Shown: positions 38,414-47,743 of the stretch, piece by piece
How positions within the stretch are numbered: position 1 is the stretch's first letter
Layout of the letters: every line of letters begins with the position of its first letter
Assembly: GCF_019711375.1 (NCBI RefSeq)
Contig: NZ_CP081295.1
Coordinates: 1,364,001-1,428,000, forward strand
Reading direction: 5' to 3'
Length of the DNA stretch: 64,000 bases
Source of the DNA: Qipengyuania aurantiaca
Lineage (GTDB): Bacteria; Pseudomonadota; Alphaproteobacteria; Sphingomonadales; Sphingomonadaceae
Notes under the pieces: model-generated
What the model was told of the DNA's origin: nothing
The model's database searches: none
The model's input: only the letters and a program-made list of their open reading frames with translations
Position numbers and translations under genes: made by a program

Positions 38414-39808
38414 ATGCGGCCCGAATTGCACGAGCAGAAGCTCGCCATGGCACGCCGTTACAAGGTCGCGGGTTCGGGGCTGGCCTTTCTCGTACTGGAA
38501 AGCCCCGAGCAATATATCGAGGCCGAGATCGCTGCGCCGGATGCGTTCGGGGCCGAGTGGCAGGCCGAGTATCGCCAGCAGCTCGACGCGCATGTCGAGG
38601 ACCAGAAGCAGCGCGAGGCTGGTCATCGCAACGAGGTTCGCGAGCGGTGGGAAGATCGCGTGGACTGGTGGACTACGGAATTCTTCGCACGCGAGACGCC
38701 TCCGCCAGCCAGGCCTCAGGATGCCGCTGATGAGGCGCAAGGAGGGGTGATCATCGTCACCGGAGCGCGCAGACAAAGCGACAGCTCCTTCGACACGCCG
38801 GCCGCCGTGACGGTGGAAGCGGCCGAGGAGATGCCTGCCGAGCGGCAGAGCAGGCTCACTATGGCGGGCGAGCTGTCCGACCAGCCCTATTTCACCCTGC
38901 TCGACCAAGCGCAGGACCCGCTTGCCGAACTGGACCGGCTGGAAGCGGAGTATGGCGCGCTCCCCGCTTTCTATCTCGATGCGGCCGAGTGTTTCCGCCT
39001 GAAAGGCGACACGCACACCGCGGCGGCGCTGAGCCTGTCGGCGCTCGACACGCCCGATGCCAATGACGAGACGGCGCAGATCGTCGCTTTCCGGCTCGAA
39101 CGCGATGGGCAGTACGACCGCGCCATTGCGCTGCTCGAGCGTTACGCGGCCCGCGCGCCACATCGCCCGCAGCCCAAGCGCCAGCTGGCGCTGGCCTTGG
39201 CGGCGCGCGGGCAGGCGACTGCGGGGGAGGCCGGTCTGGCCGATCTCGAACGTGCCTTCGCCCTGCTCACCGAAGTGGCTCTCAAGCCTTTCGAAGGCGC
39301 CTATGACGGGATCGAGGTCATTGCCCTGATGGAGGCCAACGCGCTCATCCCGCTGATCGAGGAGCGCGGTGGCAGCTGGGTTCTCGACGAAGATCTGGTG
39401 GCGCTGCTCGACACCGACATGCGCGTGGTGATCGAATGGACCGCGCCCGACGCCGATATCGACCTGTGGGTGGACGAGCCCAATGGCGAGCGGGTGATGT
39501 ACAGCTACCGGCTGAGCAGCGGCGGCGGGACGATCTCGAACGACATAACGCAAGGCTTCGGGCCGGAGGAATATCTCGACCGGGTGGCACAGGAAGGCAC
39601 GTACGAAGTGCGCGCGAACGGCTTCCGGGCGGACCGCATCAATCCCAACGGCGCGGGCCATGTGCTGGTGCGGCTGTGGCGCGGCTTCGCGAGGCGTTCG
39701 GCCGAGGCGGCGCTGGTCGATGTCGACGTGACGTTCCAGCGCGGGCCGGATCGCAACCAGAGCGGCAACACGCGGCCTGTCGCCATGATCGAGTTCGGCA
39801 AGGAGTAG
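38414..39808 (+). CDS. VIT-VWA protein, C-terminal part (same frame after the TAG)
   Basis: 464 residues in the same frame as the preceding part. It contains the helical MRPELHEQKLAMARRYKV stretch, a linker with VIIVTGARRQ, a TPR-like helical region (about 155-275) and a DUF2135-type beta domain with VVIEWTAPDADIDLWVDEPNGE (split by a few residues) near 345. On its own it has no signal peptide and begins in mid-domain, so a separately translated product would stay cytoplasmic and probably be useless. It should be read as the 3' portion of the split gene. Confidence 0.8.
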   Translation: MRPELHEQKLAMARRYKVAGSGLAFLVLESPEQYIEAEIAAPDAFGAEWQAEYRQQLDAHVEDQKQREAGHRNEVRERWEDRVDWWTTEFFARETPPPARPQDAADEAQGGVIIVTGARRQSDSSFDTPAAVTVEAAEEMPAERQSRLTMAGELSDQPYFTLLDQAQDPLAELDRLEAEYGALPAFYLDAAECFRLKGDTHTAAALSLSALDTPDANDETAQIVAFRLERDGQYDRAIALLERYAARAPHRPQPKRQLALALAARGQATAGEAGLADLERAFALLTEVALKPFEGAYDGIEVIALMEANALIPLIEERGGSWVLDEDLVALLDTDMRVVIEWTAPDADIDLWVDEPNGERVMYSYRLSSGGGTISNDITQGFGPEEYLDRVAQEGTYEVRANGFRADRINPNGAGHVLVRLWRGFARRSAEAALVDVDVTFQRGPDRNQSGNTRPVAMIEFGKE

Positions 39809-39826
39809 GGCCTCCGGGTCCGGGCC

Positions 39827-41602
39827 TCAGTTCTCCGCGATGCAGCGCAGGAAGCGTTTCCCATAGGCTTCGAGCTTCTTGCCGCCGACCCCACCGACGC
39901 GGCCCATCGCTTCCATGCTGGCAGGGCGGGTCTCGGCCATTTCGCGCAGGGTGCTGTCATGGAAGATGACATAGGGCGGGACCTGCGCCTCGCTGGCGAG
40001 GTCTCGGCGCAGTTCGCGCAAGGCTTCGAACAGCGGATCGCCGACGGGGTTGGCCTCGTCGCTGCCGCGCCGGCCCCGACGCTGGCGTTTGGGCGGGACG
40101 ACGATGGCGACCTCGCGTTCGCCTTTGAGGATTTCGCGCGCGCTACCGCCCAATGCCAGCCCGCCGTGCTCGGTCGGCACGAGATCGCCGCGTGCCTGCA
40201 GCGCCCGGCCGAGCGGCTGGAGCAGGCGCGCCTCCTCGCCCTCGACGATGCCGTAGACGCTCAGCCGGTCATGGCCGCGCTGGCGCACGCGGTCGTCCTC
40301 GGTGCCGGTGAGGACCTTCTGCAAGTGGCCCATGCCGAAGCTCTGGCCGGTGCGATAGACAGCCGAAAGGAGCTTGCGCGCCAGTTCGGTGACTTCGGTG
40401 ACAGCGGGCGCGTCGAGGCAATTGTCGCAATTGCCGCAGGTTTCCGGCGGGTCCTCGCCGAAATGGCGCAGCAGCACGGCGCGGCGGCATTGCGGCGTTT
40501 CGACCAAACCGGCCAGCGCATCCAGCCGGGCGCGCTCGGCGCTGCGGCGGTCCTCGTCCACTTCGGCCAGCCGCGACCGGGCCGTGGCGAAATCGCCCGC
40601 GCCCCAGTACATCGTGGCGGCGGAAGGATCGCCGTCCCGGCCTGCGCGGCCCGTCTCCTGGTAATAAGCCTCGATCGACTTGGGCACGCCGACATGGGCG
40701 ACGAAGCGCACATCGGGCTTGTCGATGCCCATGCCGAAAGCCACCGTTGCCACGATCACCATGTCCTCGCTCGCGACGAAGGCGGCCTGGTTGGCGGCGC
40801 GCGTCTCGGGGTCGAGACCGGCGTGATAGGGCAGCACTTTCCGACCCGTCTCGCGCGCCAGCTTATCGGCGAGGTCCTCCACTTTGCGGCGGGTCTGGGC
40901 GTAAACGATGCCGGGCCCCGGGCGCTCCGCCATGAGGTTCGCAATCTGGCGCACCGGGTTGTCGCGGTGGCGGATGGCGTAGCGGATGTTGGGCCGGTCG
41001 AAGCCCGCCAGCACCAGCCCGTCCTCCGGAATGCCCAGCTGCGCGAGCACATCGCCCCTCGTCTGCCGGTCCGCTGTCGCGGTCAGCGCGAGGCGTGGGA
41101 CCTCGGGAAAGGCGTCCATCAGCGGGCGCAGCATCCGGTAGTCGGGCCGGAAATCGTGGCCCCATTCCGACACGCAATGCGCTTCGTCCACGGCGAACAG
41201 CGCAATCGGCGAGGAGGCGAGGAAATCGCGGAAAGCCGGCTGGCTCGCGCGTTCCGGCGCGACGTAAAGCAGGTCGAGTTCGCCCGCACGATAGGCGTCC
41301 TGCGTCTCGCGCCAGTCGGCATCGGCGCTGGTCAGGGTGGCGGCGCGAATGCCGTTTGCCCGCGCGCTCCTGAGCTGGTCGTGCATCAGCGCGATCAGCG
41401 GACTGATGACGATGCAGCATCCTTGCAACATGGTGGCCGGAAGCTGGTAGGTCAGCGACTTGCCCGCCCCCGTCGGCATCACGGCAAGGCTCGAATGCCC
41501 CGCCAGCGTGCGCTCGATCACCTTGGCCTGCCGCCCGCGGAAATCGTCGAAGCCGAAGGTGGCGCGCAGGGCCTCGCGGGCGTGATCCAGACTGGCGACC
41601 AT
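39827..41602 (-). CDS. recQ: ATP-dependent DNA helicase RecQ
   Basis: A 591-residue 3'-5' helicase. The helicase motifs are VMPTGAGKSLTYQLPA (I), DEAHCVSEWGHDFRPDY (II, DEAH with the aromatic-rich loop), LTATADRQTR (III) and ATVAFGMGIDKPDVRFVAH (V); the zinc domain cysteines are in CRRAVLLRHFGED and CGNCDNC. An HRDC domain ends the protein (SMEAMGRVGGVGGKKLEAYG). The start ATG 41602 is preferred to 41620. It converges with the split VIT gene. Confidence 0.95.
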   Translation of the reverse strand: MVASLDHAREALRATFGFDDFRGRQAKVIERTLAGHSSLAVMPTGAGKSLTYQLPATMLQGCCIVISPLIALMHDQLRSARANGIRAATLTSADADWRETQDAYRAGELDLLYVAPERASQPAFRDFLASSPIALFAVDEAHCVSEWGHDFRPDYRMLRPLMDAFPEVPRLALTATADRQTRGDVLAQLGIPEDGLVLAGFDRPNIRYAIRHRDNPVRQIANLMAERPGPGIVYAQTRRKVEDLADKLARETGRKVLPYHAGLDPETRAANQAAFVASEDMVIVATVAFGMGIDKPDVRFVAHVGVPKSIEAYYQETGRAGRDGDPSAATMYWGAGDFATARSRLAEVDEDRRSAERARLDALAGLVETPQCRRAVLLRHFGEDPPETCGNCDNCLDAPAVTEVTELARKLLSAVYRTGQSFGMGHLQKVLTGTEDDRVRQRGHDRLSVYGIVEGEEARLLQPLGRALQARGDLVPTEHGGLALGGSAREILKGEREVAIVVPPKRQRRGRRGSDEANPVGDPLFEALRELRRDLASEAQVPPYVIFHDSTLREMAETRPASMEAMGRVGGVGGKKLEAYGKRFLRCIAEN

Positions 41603-41719
41603 TCGCCCCTGTTGCCACACGGCGCGCTGCGCGCAACCGCTGGCTTCGCATTTTCCCTTGGCGAAGTGGCGAACAAGCGATTAACCACCCCGCCACAAAG
41701 TTTTTTCAAGGAGACATCC

Positions 41720-42007
41720 ATGAAGTTCCGTATCGCTGCCGTTGCAGCCACCAGCCTTGCCCTTGCCGCCTGCGGCAGCGCGGACGACGCTTCGACCGAA
41801 GCCGAAGCCGAGACCGTCGAAGTCGCCGCCGACGAAGCGATGACCCCGATCGAGGAAGAGCCGGTCGCCGATCCGGCCGCCTCTCTCGAACCGGCCGAAA
41901 CCGCGCCTAGCGCTGCCGAAGCCGCCTCGGTCGAGGAGGCCGGCGACAGCGCCGCCGCCACCGCCGAAGCGGCGATGGACGCGATGGGCGAAGATCCGGC
42001 CGAATAA
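41720..42007 (+). CDS. small acidic lipoprotein, unknown function
   Basis: A 95-residue protein that starts MKFRIAAVAATSLALAACGS, with lipobox LAAC, then about 70 residues of Ala/Glu/Asp-rich low-complexity sequence without Cys or aromatic residues. It is probably disordered and tethered to the membrane. AAGGAG lies 8 nt before the ATG. It resembles in style the lipoproteins at 42108 and 47802. No function is recognised. It is closed by the terminator at 42026. Confidence 0.75.
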   Translation: MKFRIAAVAATSLALAACGSADDASTEAEAETVEVAADEAMTPIEEEPVADPAASLEPAETAPSAAEAASVEEAGDSAAATAEAAMDAMGEDPAE

Positions 42008-42025
42008 GCGGATCCGAAATAAGGG

Positions 42026-42062
42026 GGGCGGGCGGGAGTTAAGGGCTCCGCCCGCCCTTTTC
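42026..42062 (+). terminator. intrinsic terminator after the small lipoprotein
   Basis: GGGCGGGCGG-AG (42026-42038, one bulged G) pairs with CTCCGCCCGCCC (42046-42057), followed by TTTT. The loop is TTAAGGG. It separates the 41720 gene from the downstream lipoprotein and acyl-CoA operon. Confidence 0.85.
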
Positions 42063-42107
42063 CGTAGCGGCTTTGTCGCAAACCTTTCTGGGAGATAGCA
42101 TCGCGCC

Positions 42108-42320
42108 ATGAAGCGACTCGTCCTGCTGCCCGCGCTGGCCCCGGCTTTTGTCCTCGCCGCCTGCAATTCCTCGACCGAAGGCGCCGATCCCGGTGCCGTG
42201 ACGCAGGAAGAAGCCGAAGCGCTGGAGGACGCCGCCTCCATGCTCGACGAGCAGCGCCTGCCCGAGGAAACATCCGCGCCCGAAACAGAGCCGACACCGC
42301 AAGGGGGAGAGACCGAGTGA
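42108..42320 (+). CDS. small lipoprotein heading the acyl-CoA operon
   Basis: A 70-residue protein: MKRLVLLPALAPAFVLAACNS with lipobox LAAC, then an acidic Glu/Pro-rich tail. Its TGA overlaps the GTG of the acyl-CoA dehydrogenase by 4 bp (GTGA), so the two are likely translationally coupled. No known function. The link between a membrane-anchored acidic peptide and beta-oxidation genes may only reflect operon expression. Confidence 0.72.
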   Translation: MKRLVLLPALAPAFVLAACNSSTEGADPGAVTQEEAEALEDAASMLDEQRLPEETSAPETEPTPQGGETE

Positions 42321-43498
42321 GCACGCCCAATCCCGGAATGGACCAGGACACTTTCGACCAGTTCCTCGACCAGCTCGAACGCTACGTCCGCGAACGGCTG
42401 ATCCCGGCCGAAAAGCAGGTGATCGAGGAGGACAAGGTCCCCGATGACATCCTTGCCGAGATGAAGGACATGGGGCTTTTCGGCCTGACCGTTCCCGAAG
42501 AATACGGCGGCGCGGGGCTCAACATCACGCAATATGCCAAGGTCGTGCAGACCATGGCCTATGCCGCGCCCGCCTATCGTTCGATCTTCTCGATCAATGT
42601 CGGCATGTTCAATTCCGCGATCAAGAACGGCGGGACCGAGGCGCAGAAGGCCGAGTGGTGGCCGCGCATCGCAGGCGGCGAGATCGCCTGCTTCGGCCTC
42701 ACCGAGCCGGGCAGCGGAAGCGACAGCGCGGCCATGCAGACCTTCGCGAAGCCCGATCCGGACGGGAACGGCTGGATCCTCAACGGCACCAAGCGCTACA
42801 TCACCAACGCGCCGCATGCCGACGTCGCCCTGATCATGGCGCGCACCGAAAAGGATGCGCTGCCCAAGAACGCGCATGTCAGCGCCTTCATCGTGCCGAT
42901 GGATACGCCGGGTGTATCGACCGGAAGCCCGGACAAGAAGATGGGCCAGTCGGGCAGCCATATCTCCGACGTCATGCTCGACGATGTGCATGTGCCGGGC
43001 GAGGCGCTGCTCGGCGGCGAGACGGGGCAGGGCTTCCGCTTTGCGATGATGAGCCTCGACAACGGCCGTATTTCGGTCGGCGCGGCGAGCGCGGGCTATG
43101 CGCGGCGCGCACTCGACAGCGCGATCAAATATGCGAACGAGCGGCAGGCCTTCGGCGAACCGATCGCCAATTTCCAGCTGATCCAGCAGATGCTCGCCGA
43201 AAGCTGGACCGAGATTTACGCCGCCGAGGCGATGATGGCCGATGTCACCGCCCGCGTCGATCGCGGCGAGGACACGGTGAAGCACGCCGCCGCCTTCAAG
43301 GTGTTTGCATCCGAAATGTGCGGCCGCGTGGTCGACCGCGTGGTGCAGATCTATGGCGGCGCGGGCTATCTGGCCGAATATGATGCTGAGCGCTTCTTCC
43401 GCGATGCGCGCATCTACCGCATCTACGAAGGCACGACGCAGATCCTGCAATTGCAGATCGCCAAGCGGATGCTGCGCGAATACGCGGCGGGTGTCTGA
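42317..43498 (+). CDS. acyl-CoA dehydrogenase
   Basis: A 393-residue FAD flavoenzyme that oxidises an acyl-CoA to the 2,3-enoyl-CoA. The signatures are ACFGLTEPGSGSDSAAMQT and QIYGGAGYLAEYDAERFFRDARI, with catalytic-base Glu in RIYEGTTQILQLQIAKRML. GTG 42317 follows GGGGGAG. It begins a three-gene unit with a CoA transferase and a thiolase; the substrate may be branched or side-chain acyl-CoA, but chain length is not readable. Confidence 0.93.
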   Translation: MSTPNPGMDQDTFDQFLDQLERYVRERLIPAEKQVIEEDKVPDDILAEMKDMGLFGLTVPEEYGGAGLNITQYAKVVQTMAYAAPAYRSIFSINVGMFNSAIKNGGTEAQKAEWWPRIAGGEIACFGLTEPGSGSDSAAMQTFAKPDPDGNGWILNGTKRYITNAPHADVALIMARTEKDALPKNAHVSAFIVPMDTPGVSTGSPDKKMGQSGSHISDVMLDDVHVPGEALLGGETGQGFRFAMMSLDNGRISVGAASAGYARRALDSAIKYANERQAFGEPIANFQLIQQMLAESWTEIYAAEAMMADVTARVDRGEDTVKHAAAFKVFASEMCGRVVDRVVQIYGGAGYLAEYDAERFFRDARIYRIYEGTTQILQLQIAKRMLREYAAGV

Positions 43499-43501
43499 GG
43501 G

Positions 43502-44725
43502 GTGTACACGCTCCTCGAAGACCTGAGCATCATCGAAGCTTCCAGCTTCGTCGCTTCGCCCACGGCCGGGCTTTATTGCGCGCAGATGGGCGCGGAGGTG
43601 ATCCGCGTCGATCACAAGGAAGGCGGTCTCGATTACGACCGCTACATGCTGACCAAGGAAGGGCGTTCGCTCAGCTGGGAGAACCTCAACCGGGCGAAGA
43701 AATCGGTCGCGCTGGATTTGCGCAGCGGCGAGGGGCGCGAGCTGCTGGTGGAATTGTCGGCCAGGACCGGCAACCTCATCACGAATCTGCCGGAAAAGAG
43801 TTTCCTTTCGCATCAGGCGGTGGCGGCAAACTGCCCCGACCTCGTCAGCATGCGCATCATGGGCTGGCATGACGGGCGGCAGGCGATGGACTTCACGGTC
43901 AACGCGGCGAGCGGCTATCCACTCATGTGCGGTCCGGAGGATTGGGACGAGGCGACCGCGCCGCCGGTCAACCAGGTCCTGCCCGCATGGGATTTCATCA
44001 CCGGCGCCTATTGCGCCTTCGCGCTCATCGCTGCGATCCGCCATCGCGACCACACGGGCGAGGGCAGCGAACTGCGCGTGCCGCTGGGCGATGTCGCCAT
44101 CGGTACGGTCGCCAACAGCGGAGCGATGGCCGAAATGCTCTATCGCGGCGGGGACAGGGAGCGGCTGGGCAACGCGATCTGGGGCGCGTTCGGACGCGAT
44201 TTTCGGACCAAGGACGGGGTGCGCTTCATGGTGGCTGCCCTGACCGCTAAGCAGTGGAAAGGCCTCGTCGACGCTTTCGGTGTGGAGCAGGCCATTGCGA
44301 AGCTCGAGGCTGAAACCGGAGTGCTGTTTGCCGATGGCGACGACCCGCGTTTCAAGCATCGCCACGCGCTTTTCGCCATCTTCCAGAACGTGGCGTCGAG
44401 CCACGACTGGGAGGCGCTCGAGACGCGGATGGCGGAGGAAGGCTGCACCTTCGAACGCTATCGCACCATGCACGAGGCGGCGAACGATCCGGTGCTGGTA
44501 GCAGAAAACCCGCTGTTTACGCGCACGAGCGCTAACCCCTCCGGCTTCGAATATCCGGCCACGCGCAGCTTCGCCAATATTCCGGGACGCGAGGCCGGTG
44601 GTCCGGCCCCTGCACCTTATCTCGGGCAGCATACGGAGGAAGTGCTCTCGGAGCGCCTCGGCCTTTCATCGGGCGCAATTGGCACACTCGTTGACCGCGA
44701 TATCGCCCGCCTTTCCGACGCTTGA
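43502..44725 (+). CDS. CaiB/BaiF-type CoA transferase (class III)
   Basis: A 407-residue family III CoA transferase / alpha-methylacyl-CoA racemase relative. LLEDLSIIEASSFVASPTAGLYCAQMGAEVIRVDH is the usual N-terminal block (residues 3-36 in outline), with RAKKSVALDLRSGEGRELL and AFALIAAIRHRDHTGEGSELRV following. The expected catalytic Asp lies in a region I cannot position safely. GTG 43502 starts 3 bp after the dehydrogenase stop. It may transfer CoA between acids or racemise a 2-methylacyl-CoA for oxidation. Confidence 0.88.
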   Translation: MYTLLEDLSIIEASSFVASPTAGLYCAQMGAEVIRVDHKEGGLDYDRYMLTKEGRSLSWENLNRAKKSVALDLRSGEGRELLVELSARTGNLITNLPEKSFLSHQAVAANCPDLVSMRIMGWHDGRQAMDFTVNAASGYPLMCGPEDWDEATAPPVNQVLPAWDFITGAYCAFALIAAIRHRDHTGEGSELRVPLGDVAIGTVANSGAMAEMLYRGGDRERLGNAIWGAFGRDFRTKDGVRFMVAALTAKQWKGLVDAFGVEQAIAKLEAETGVLFADGDDPRFKHRHALFAIFQNVASSHDWEALETRMAEEGCTFERYRTMHEAANDPVLVAENPLFTRTSANPSGFEYPATRSFANIPGREAGGPAPAPYLGQHTEEVLSERLGLSSGAIGTLVDRDIARLSDA

Positions 44726-44743
44726 TTTCTTAGGGACTGATCC

Positions 44744-45976
44744 ATGACCGAATTACGCCGCGTCGCCATCTGCAAGCCGCTCCGCACACCAGTCGGCAAA
44801 TTCCTCGGAAGCCTCGCTCCTTTGGAGGCGGGTGAGCTCGGGGCGGTCATCATCAAGGCGCTGGTCGAGCGTTCGGGCGTGGACCCGATGCGCGTCGACG
44901 ATGTCGTCTTCAGCCAGGGCTATGGCAGCGGCGAGGCTCCCGCCATCGGGCGCTGGAGCTGGCTCGCCGCAGGCTATCCCATCGAAGTGCCAGGCTTCCA
45001 GCTCGACCGGCGTTGCGGCTCGGGCCTGCAGGCGGTCGCCACGGCGGCGATGATGGTGCAAACCGGCGTCGCCGACTGCGTGCTGGCGGGCGGCGTCGAG
45101 AGCATGTCCAATGTCGAGCATTACACCACCAAGGCCCGCCACGGCGCGCGGCTGGGCGACATGGTCCTGTGGGATCGCCTCACGCGCGGGCGCCTGATGA
45201 GCCAGCCCATCGAGCGTTTCGGCGTGATCACCGGCATGATCGAGACGGCCGAGAACCTCGCCAAGGATTACGACATCAGCCGCGAGGCCTCGGACGAATT
45301 CGCCGTCCGTTCGCACCAGAACGCGGCGCAGGCCTGGGCCGAGGGCAAGTTCGACGAGCAGCTCGTGCCGGTCGAAATTCCCCAACGCCGGGGGGATCCA
45401 GTGGTGTTCGCCAAGGACGAGGGCTTCCGCGAGGATGCGAGCATGGAAGTGCTTTCCGCCCTTCGCGCAATCGACCTGAAGCGCGATCCGGACGCCATCG
45501 TCACCGCCGGCAACGCCAGCCAGCAGAACGATGCGGCCGCCGCCTGCCTTGTGGTGGCGGAAGACAAGGTCGAGGAACTGGGCCTCGAACCGATCCTGTG
45601 GTTCCATTCGTGGAGCGCGGCGGGCTGCGACCCGAGCCGCATGGGCATCGGTCCGGTGCCGGCGGTCGAGCGCCTGTTCGCCAAGAACGGCCTTGGCTGG
45701 GACGACATCGGCCTCATTGAATTGAATGAAGCCTTCGCACCTCAGGCGCTCGCCGTGATGAAGGGCTGGGGGTTCGCCGAACGCGACAGCCGCCGCGAGA
45801 TCGTCAACGTCAACGGCTCGGGCATCTCGCTCGGTCATCCCATCGGGGCGACCGGCATCCGCATCCTTGCCGACATGGCGCACGAGATGCAGCGGCGCGA
45901 GGTGCGCTATGGCCTTGAAACCATGTGCATCGGCGGCGGACAGGGCATGGCCGCCGTGTTCGAACGCGCGGCCTAG
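44744..45976 (+). CDS. acetyl-CoA C-acyltransferase (thiolase)
   Basis: A 410-residue thiolase that cleaves 3-ketoacyl-CoA (or joins two acetyl-CoA). The nucleophilic Cys is in DRRCGSGLQAVATA, and NVNGSGISLGHPIGATG and MCIGGGQGMAAVFE carry the other active-site residues. AGGGA precedes ATG 44744. It closes the operon with the dehydrogenase and CoA transferase. Its stop interlocks with the convergent ppk2 stop (CTAG). Confidence 0.94.
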   Translation: MTELRRVAICKPLRTPVGKFLGSLAPLEAGELGAVIIKALVERSGVDPMRVDDVVFSQGYGSGEAPAIGRWSWLAAGYPIEVPGFQLDRRCGSGLQAVATAAMMVQTGVADCVLAGGVESMSNVEHYTTKARHGARLGDMVLWDRLTRGRLMSQPIERFGVITGMIETAENLAKDYDISREASDEFAVRSHQNAAQAWAEGKFDEQLVPVEIPQRRGDPVVFAKDEGFREDASMEVLSALRAIDLKRDPDAIVTAGNASQQNDAAAACLVVAEDKVEELGLEPILWFHSWSAAGCDPSRMGIGPVPAVERLFAKNGLGWDDIGLIELNEAFAPQALAVMKGWGFAERDSRREIVNVNGSGISLGHPIGATGIRILADMAHEMQRREVRYGLETMCIGGGQGMAAVFERAA

Positions 45977-46752
45977 TCTGCCGGGTAATCCGCAATCGGC
46001 TCGAGCACGCCGTAAGTCTCGGCCAGCGGTTCATGGTCGAGCTCGGGAAAATCGAGCTCGGGCGCGTCGCATTGCGTATCGGGCAGCCGGTCCAGCAAAT
46101 CGCGCACCAATGTCAGCCGCCCCCGCTTCTGGTCGTTGAAGTCGACCAGCGTCCACGGTGCCCATTCGGTGTGTGTGCGCGCCAGCATCTCTTCGCGCGC
46201 CTTGGTGTAGGCGTCGTATTTGTCGCGCGCGGCGAGATCGATAGGGGAGAGCTTCCAGCGCTTCAGAGGATCCTCCAGCCGCTCGCGCAGCCGCTCTTCC
46301 TGTTTCTCTTGATCCGCGCCGAGCCAGTATTTGAACAGCAGGATACCATCGTCCACCAGCATCTTCTCGAAGGTCGGGACCTGTTCGAGGAACTGCTCGA
46401 CCTGGCTCTCGCTGGCGAAGCCCATCACATTCTCCACGCCAGCGCGGTTGTACCAGCTGCGGTCGAACAGCACGATCTCGCCCGTCGTGGGCAGATGCGG
46501 GACGTAGCGCTGGAAATACCACTGGCCTTGCTCGTCTTCGGTCGGCTTGCCCAGCGCGACGACATGGCATTGGCGCGGGTTGAGCTTTTCGGAGACCGCC
46601 CGGATCGCGCCGCCCTTGCCCGCCGTGTCGCGCCCCTCGAAGATCACCACGATCCGCTGGCCCGTCACCCGCGCCCAGCGCGCCATCGCCACCAGCTCCT
46701 CGCGCATGGGTTCGAGGACGGCTTCGTATTCCTTGCGTTTCACCTGGTGCAT
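45973..46752 (-). CDS. ppk2: polyphosphate kinase 2
   Basis: A 259-residue kinase that uses polyphosphate to phosphorylate nucleotides. Walker A is FEGRDTAGKGGAIR, followed by the basic lid and Walker B LFDRSWYNRAGVENVMGF; KYWLGADQEKQEERL and SPIDLAARDKYDAYTKARE are also family blocks. The length fits the one-domain class I enzymes that favour NDP. GGGGAG lies directly against the ATG, an unusually short ribosome-site spacing. Confidence 0.93.
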   Translation of the reverse strand: MHQVKRKEYEAVLEPMREELVAMARWARVTGQRIVVIFEGRDTAGKGGAIRAVSEKLNPRQCHVVALGKPTEDEQGQWYFQRYVPHLPTTGEIVLFDRSWYNRAGVENVMGFASESQVEQFLEQVPTFEKMLVDDGILLFKYWLGADQEKQEERLRERLEDPLKRWKLSPIDLAARDKYDAYTKAREEMLARTHTEWAPWTLVDFNDQKRGRLTLVRDLLDRLPDTQCDAPELDFPELDHEPLAETYGVLEPIADYPAD

Positions 46753-46795
46753 CTCCCCATTTGTAAGCGCCGGACAAAGCGCCTAAATAGCCGGC

Positions 46796-47737
46796 ATGGC
46801 TACTCTTGCAGACCCCGCCCACGACTTTACCCTCTTGCCCGAAATGCCGGCGGATGTCTTCACCGCCCCGCTGAAAAAGCCAAGCCACGTCGGCGACGAC
46901 TGGCTGGAGCCCAAGCAGACCGTCTACGACAGCGAAGACGACGCGATCTGGGACGATCTGTTCAAGCGCCAGATGGAAATGCTGCCCGGCCGCGCGGCGA
47001 CCGCGTTCATGGAAGGCACCGAAAAGCTCGACCTGGGGCGCGGCGGTGTGCCGGAATTCGGCAAGCTGTCCGAGGAGTTGGACAAGCTGACCGGCTGGAG
47101 CGTGGTGCCCGTGCCCATGCTGATCCCCGATCACGTGTTCTTCTGGCACCTCGCTAACCGCCGCTTCCCGGCGGGCAATTTCATTCGCACGCGCGAAACC
47201 TTCGACTACATTCAGGAACCCGACGTGTTCCACGATGTCTTCGGCCACGTGCCGATGCTGACCGACCCGGTCTATGCCGATTACATGCAGGAATACGGCA
47301 AGGCCGGCTGGAAGGCGATGCGCTACAACCGCCTGAAGGCGCTGGGCTCGCTCTATTGGTACACGGTCGAATTCGGCCTGATCGAGGAAAAGCCGGGCGA
47401 TATCCGCGCCTATGGGGCGGGCATCCTCTCCGGGCCGACCGAGGTGGTCTATTCGGTCGAGGCGGAAAGCCCCAACCGGATCATGCTCAACGTCGACCGC
47501 GTGATGCGCACCGATTACGTGATCAGCGACCTGCAGCCGACCTATTTCGTCATTCCCAGCTTCGAGGATCTCTACCGCCAGACGGTGGAGCGCGATTTCG
47601 ACAAGCTCTACAAGAGCCTCGGCCCCGGCTTCACCTATGCCAATACGGCGGTGATCGACGTCGATTACGTCGTCAATCGCGGCACGCTGGAATACACGCT
47701 GCGCGGCGGACGCGGATCGGGCGCCAAACCGGTCTGA
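46796..47737 (+). CDS. phhA: phenylalanine 4-monooxygenase
   Basis: A 313-residue aromatic amino acid hydroxylase that turns phenylalanine into tyrosine with tetrahydropterin, iron and O2. The iron ligands are in PDVFHDVFGHVPMLTDP (HxxxH, about residue 145) and the Glu in WYTVEFGLIEE. IPDHVFFWHLANRRFPA is a substrate-loop block. There is no regulatory ACT domain, as is usual in bacteria. No pterin dehydratase gene lies nearby. The gene is followed by a terminator. Confidence 0.95.
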   Translation: MATLADPAHDFTLLPEMPADVFTAPLKKPSHVGDDWLEPKQTVYDSEDDAIWDDLFKRQMEMLPGRAATAFMEGTEKLDLGRGGVPEFGKLSEELDKLTGWSVVPVPMLIPDHVFFWHLANRRFPAGNFIRTRETFDYIQEPDVFHDVFGHVPMLTDPVYADYMQEYGKAGWKAMRYNRLKALGSLYWYTVEFGLIEEKPGDIRAYGAGILSGPTEVVYSVEAESPNRIMLNVDRVMRTDYVISDLQPTYFVIPSFEDLYRQTVERDFDKLYKSLGPGFTYANTAVIDVDYVVNRGTLEYTLRGGRGSGAKPV

Positions 47738-47743
47738 CGCACG

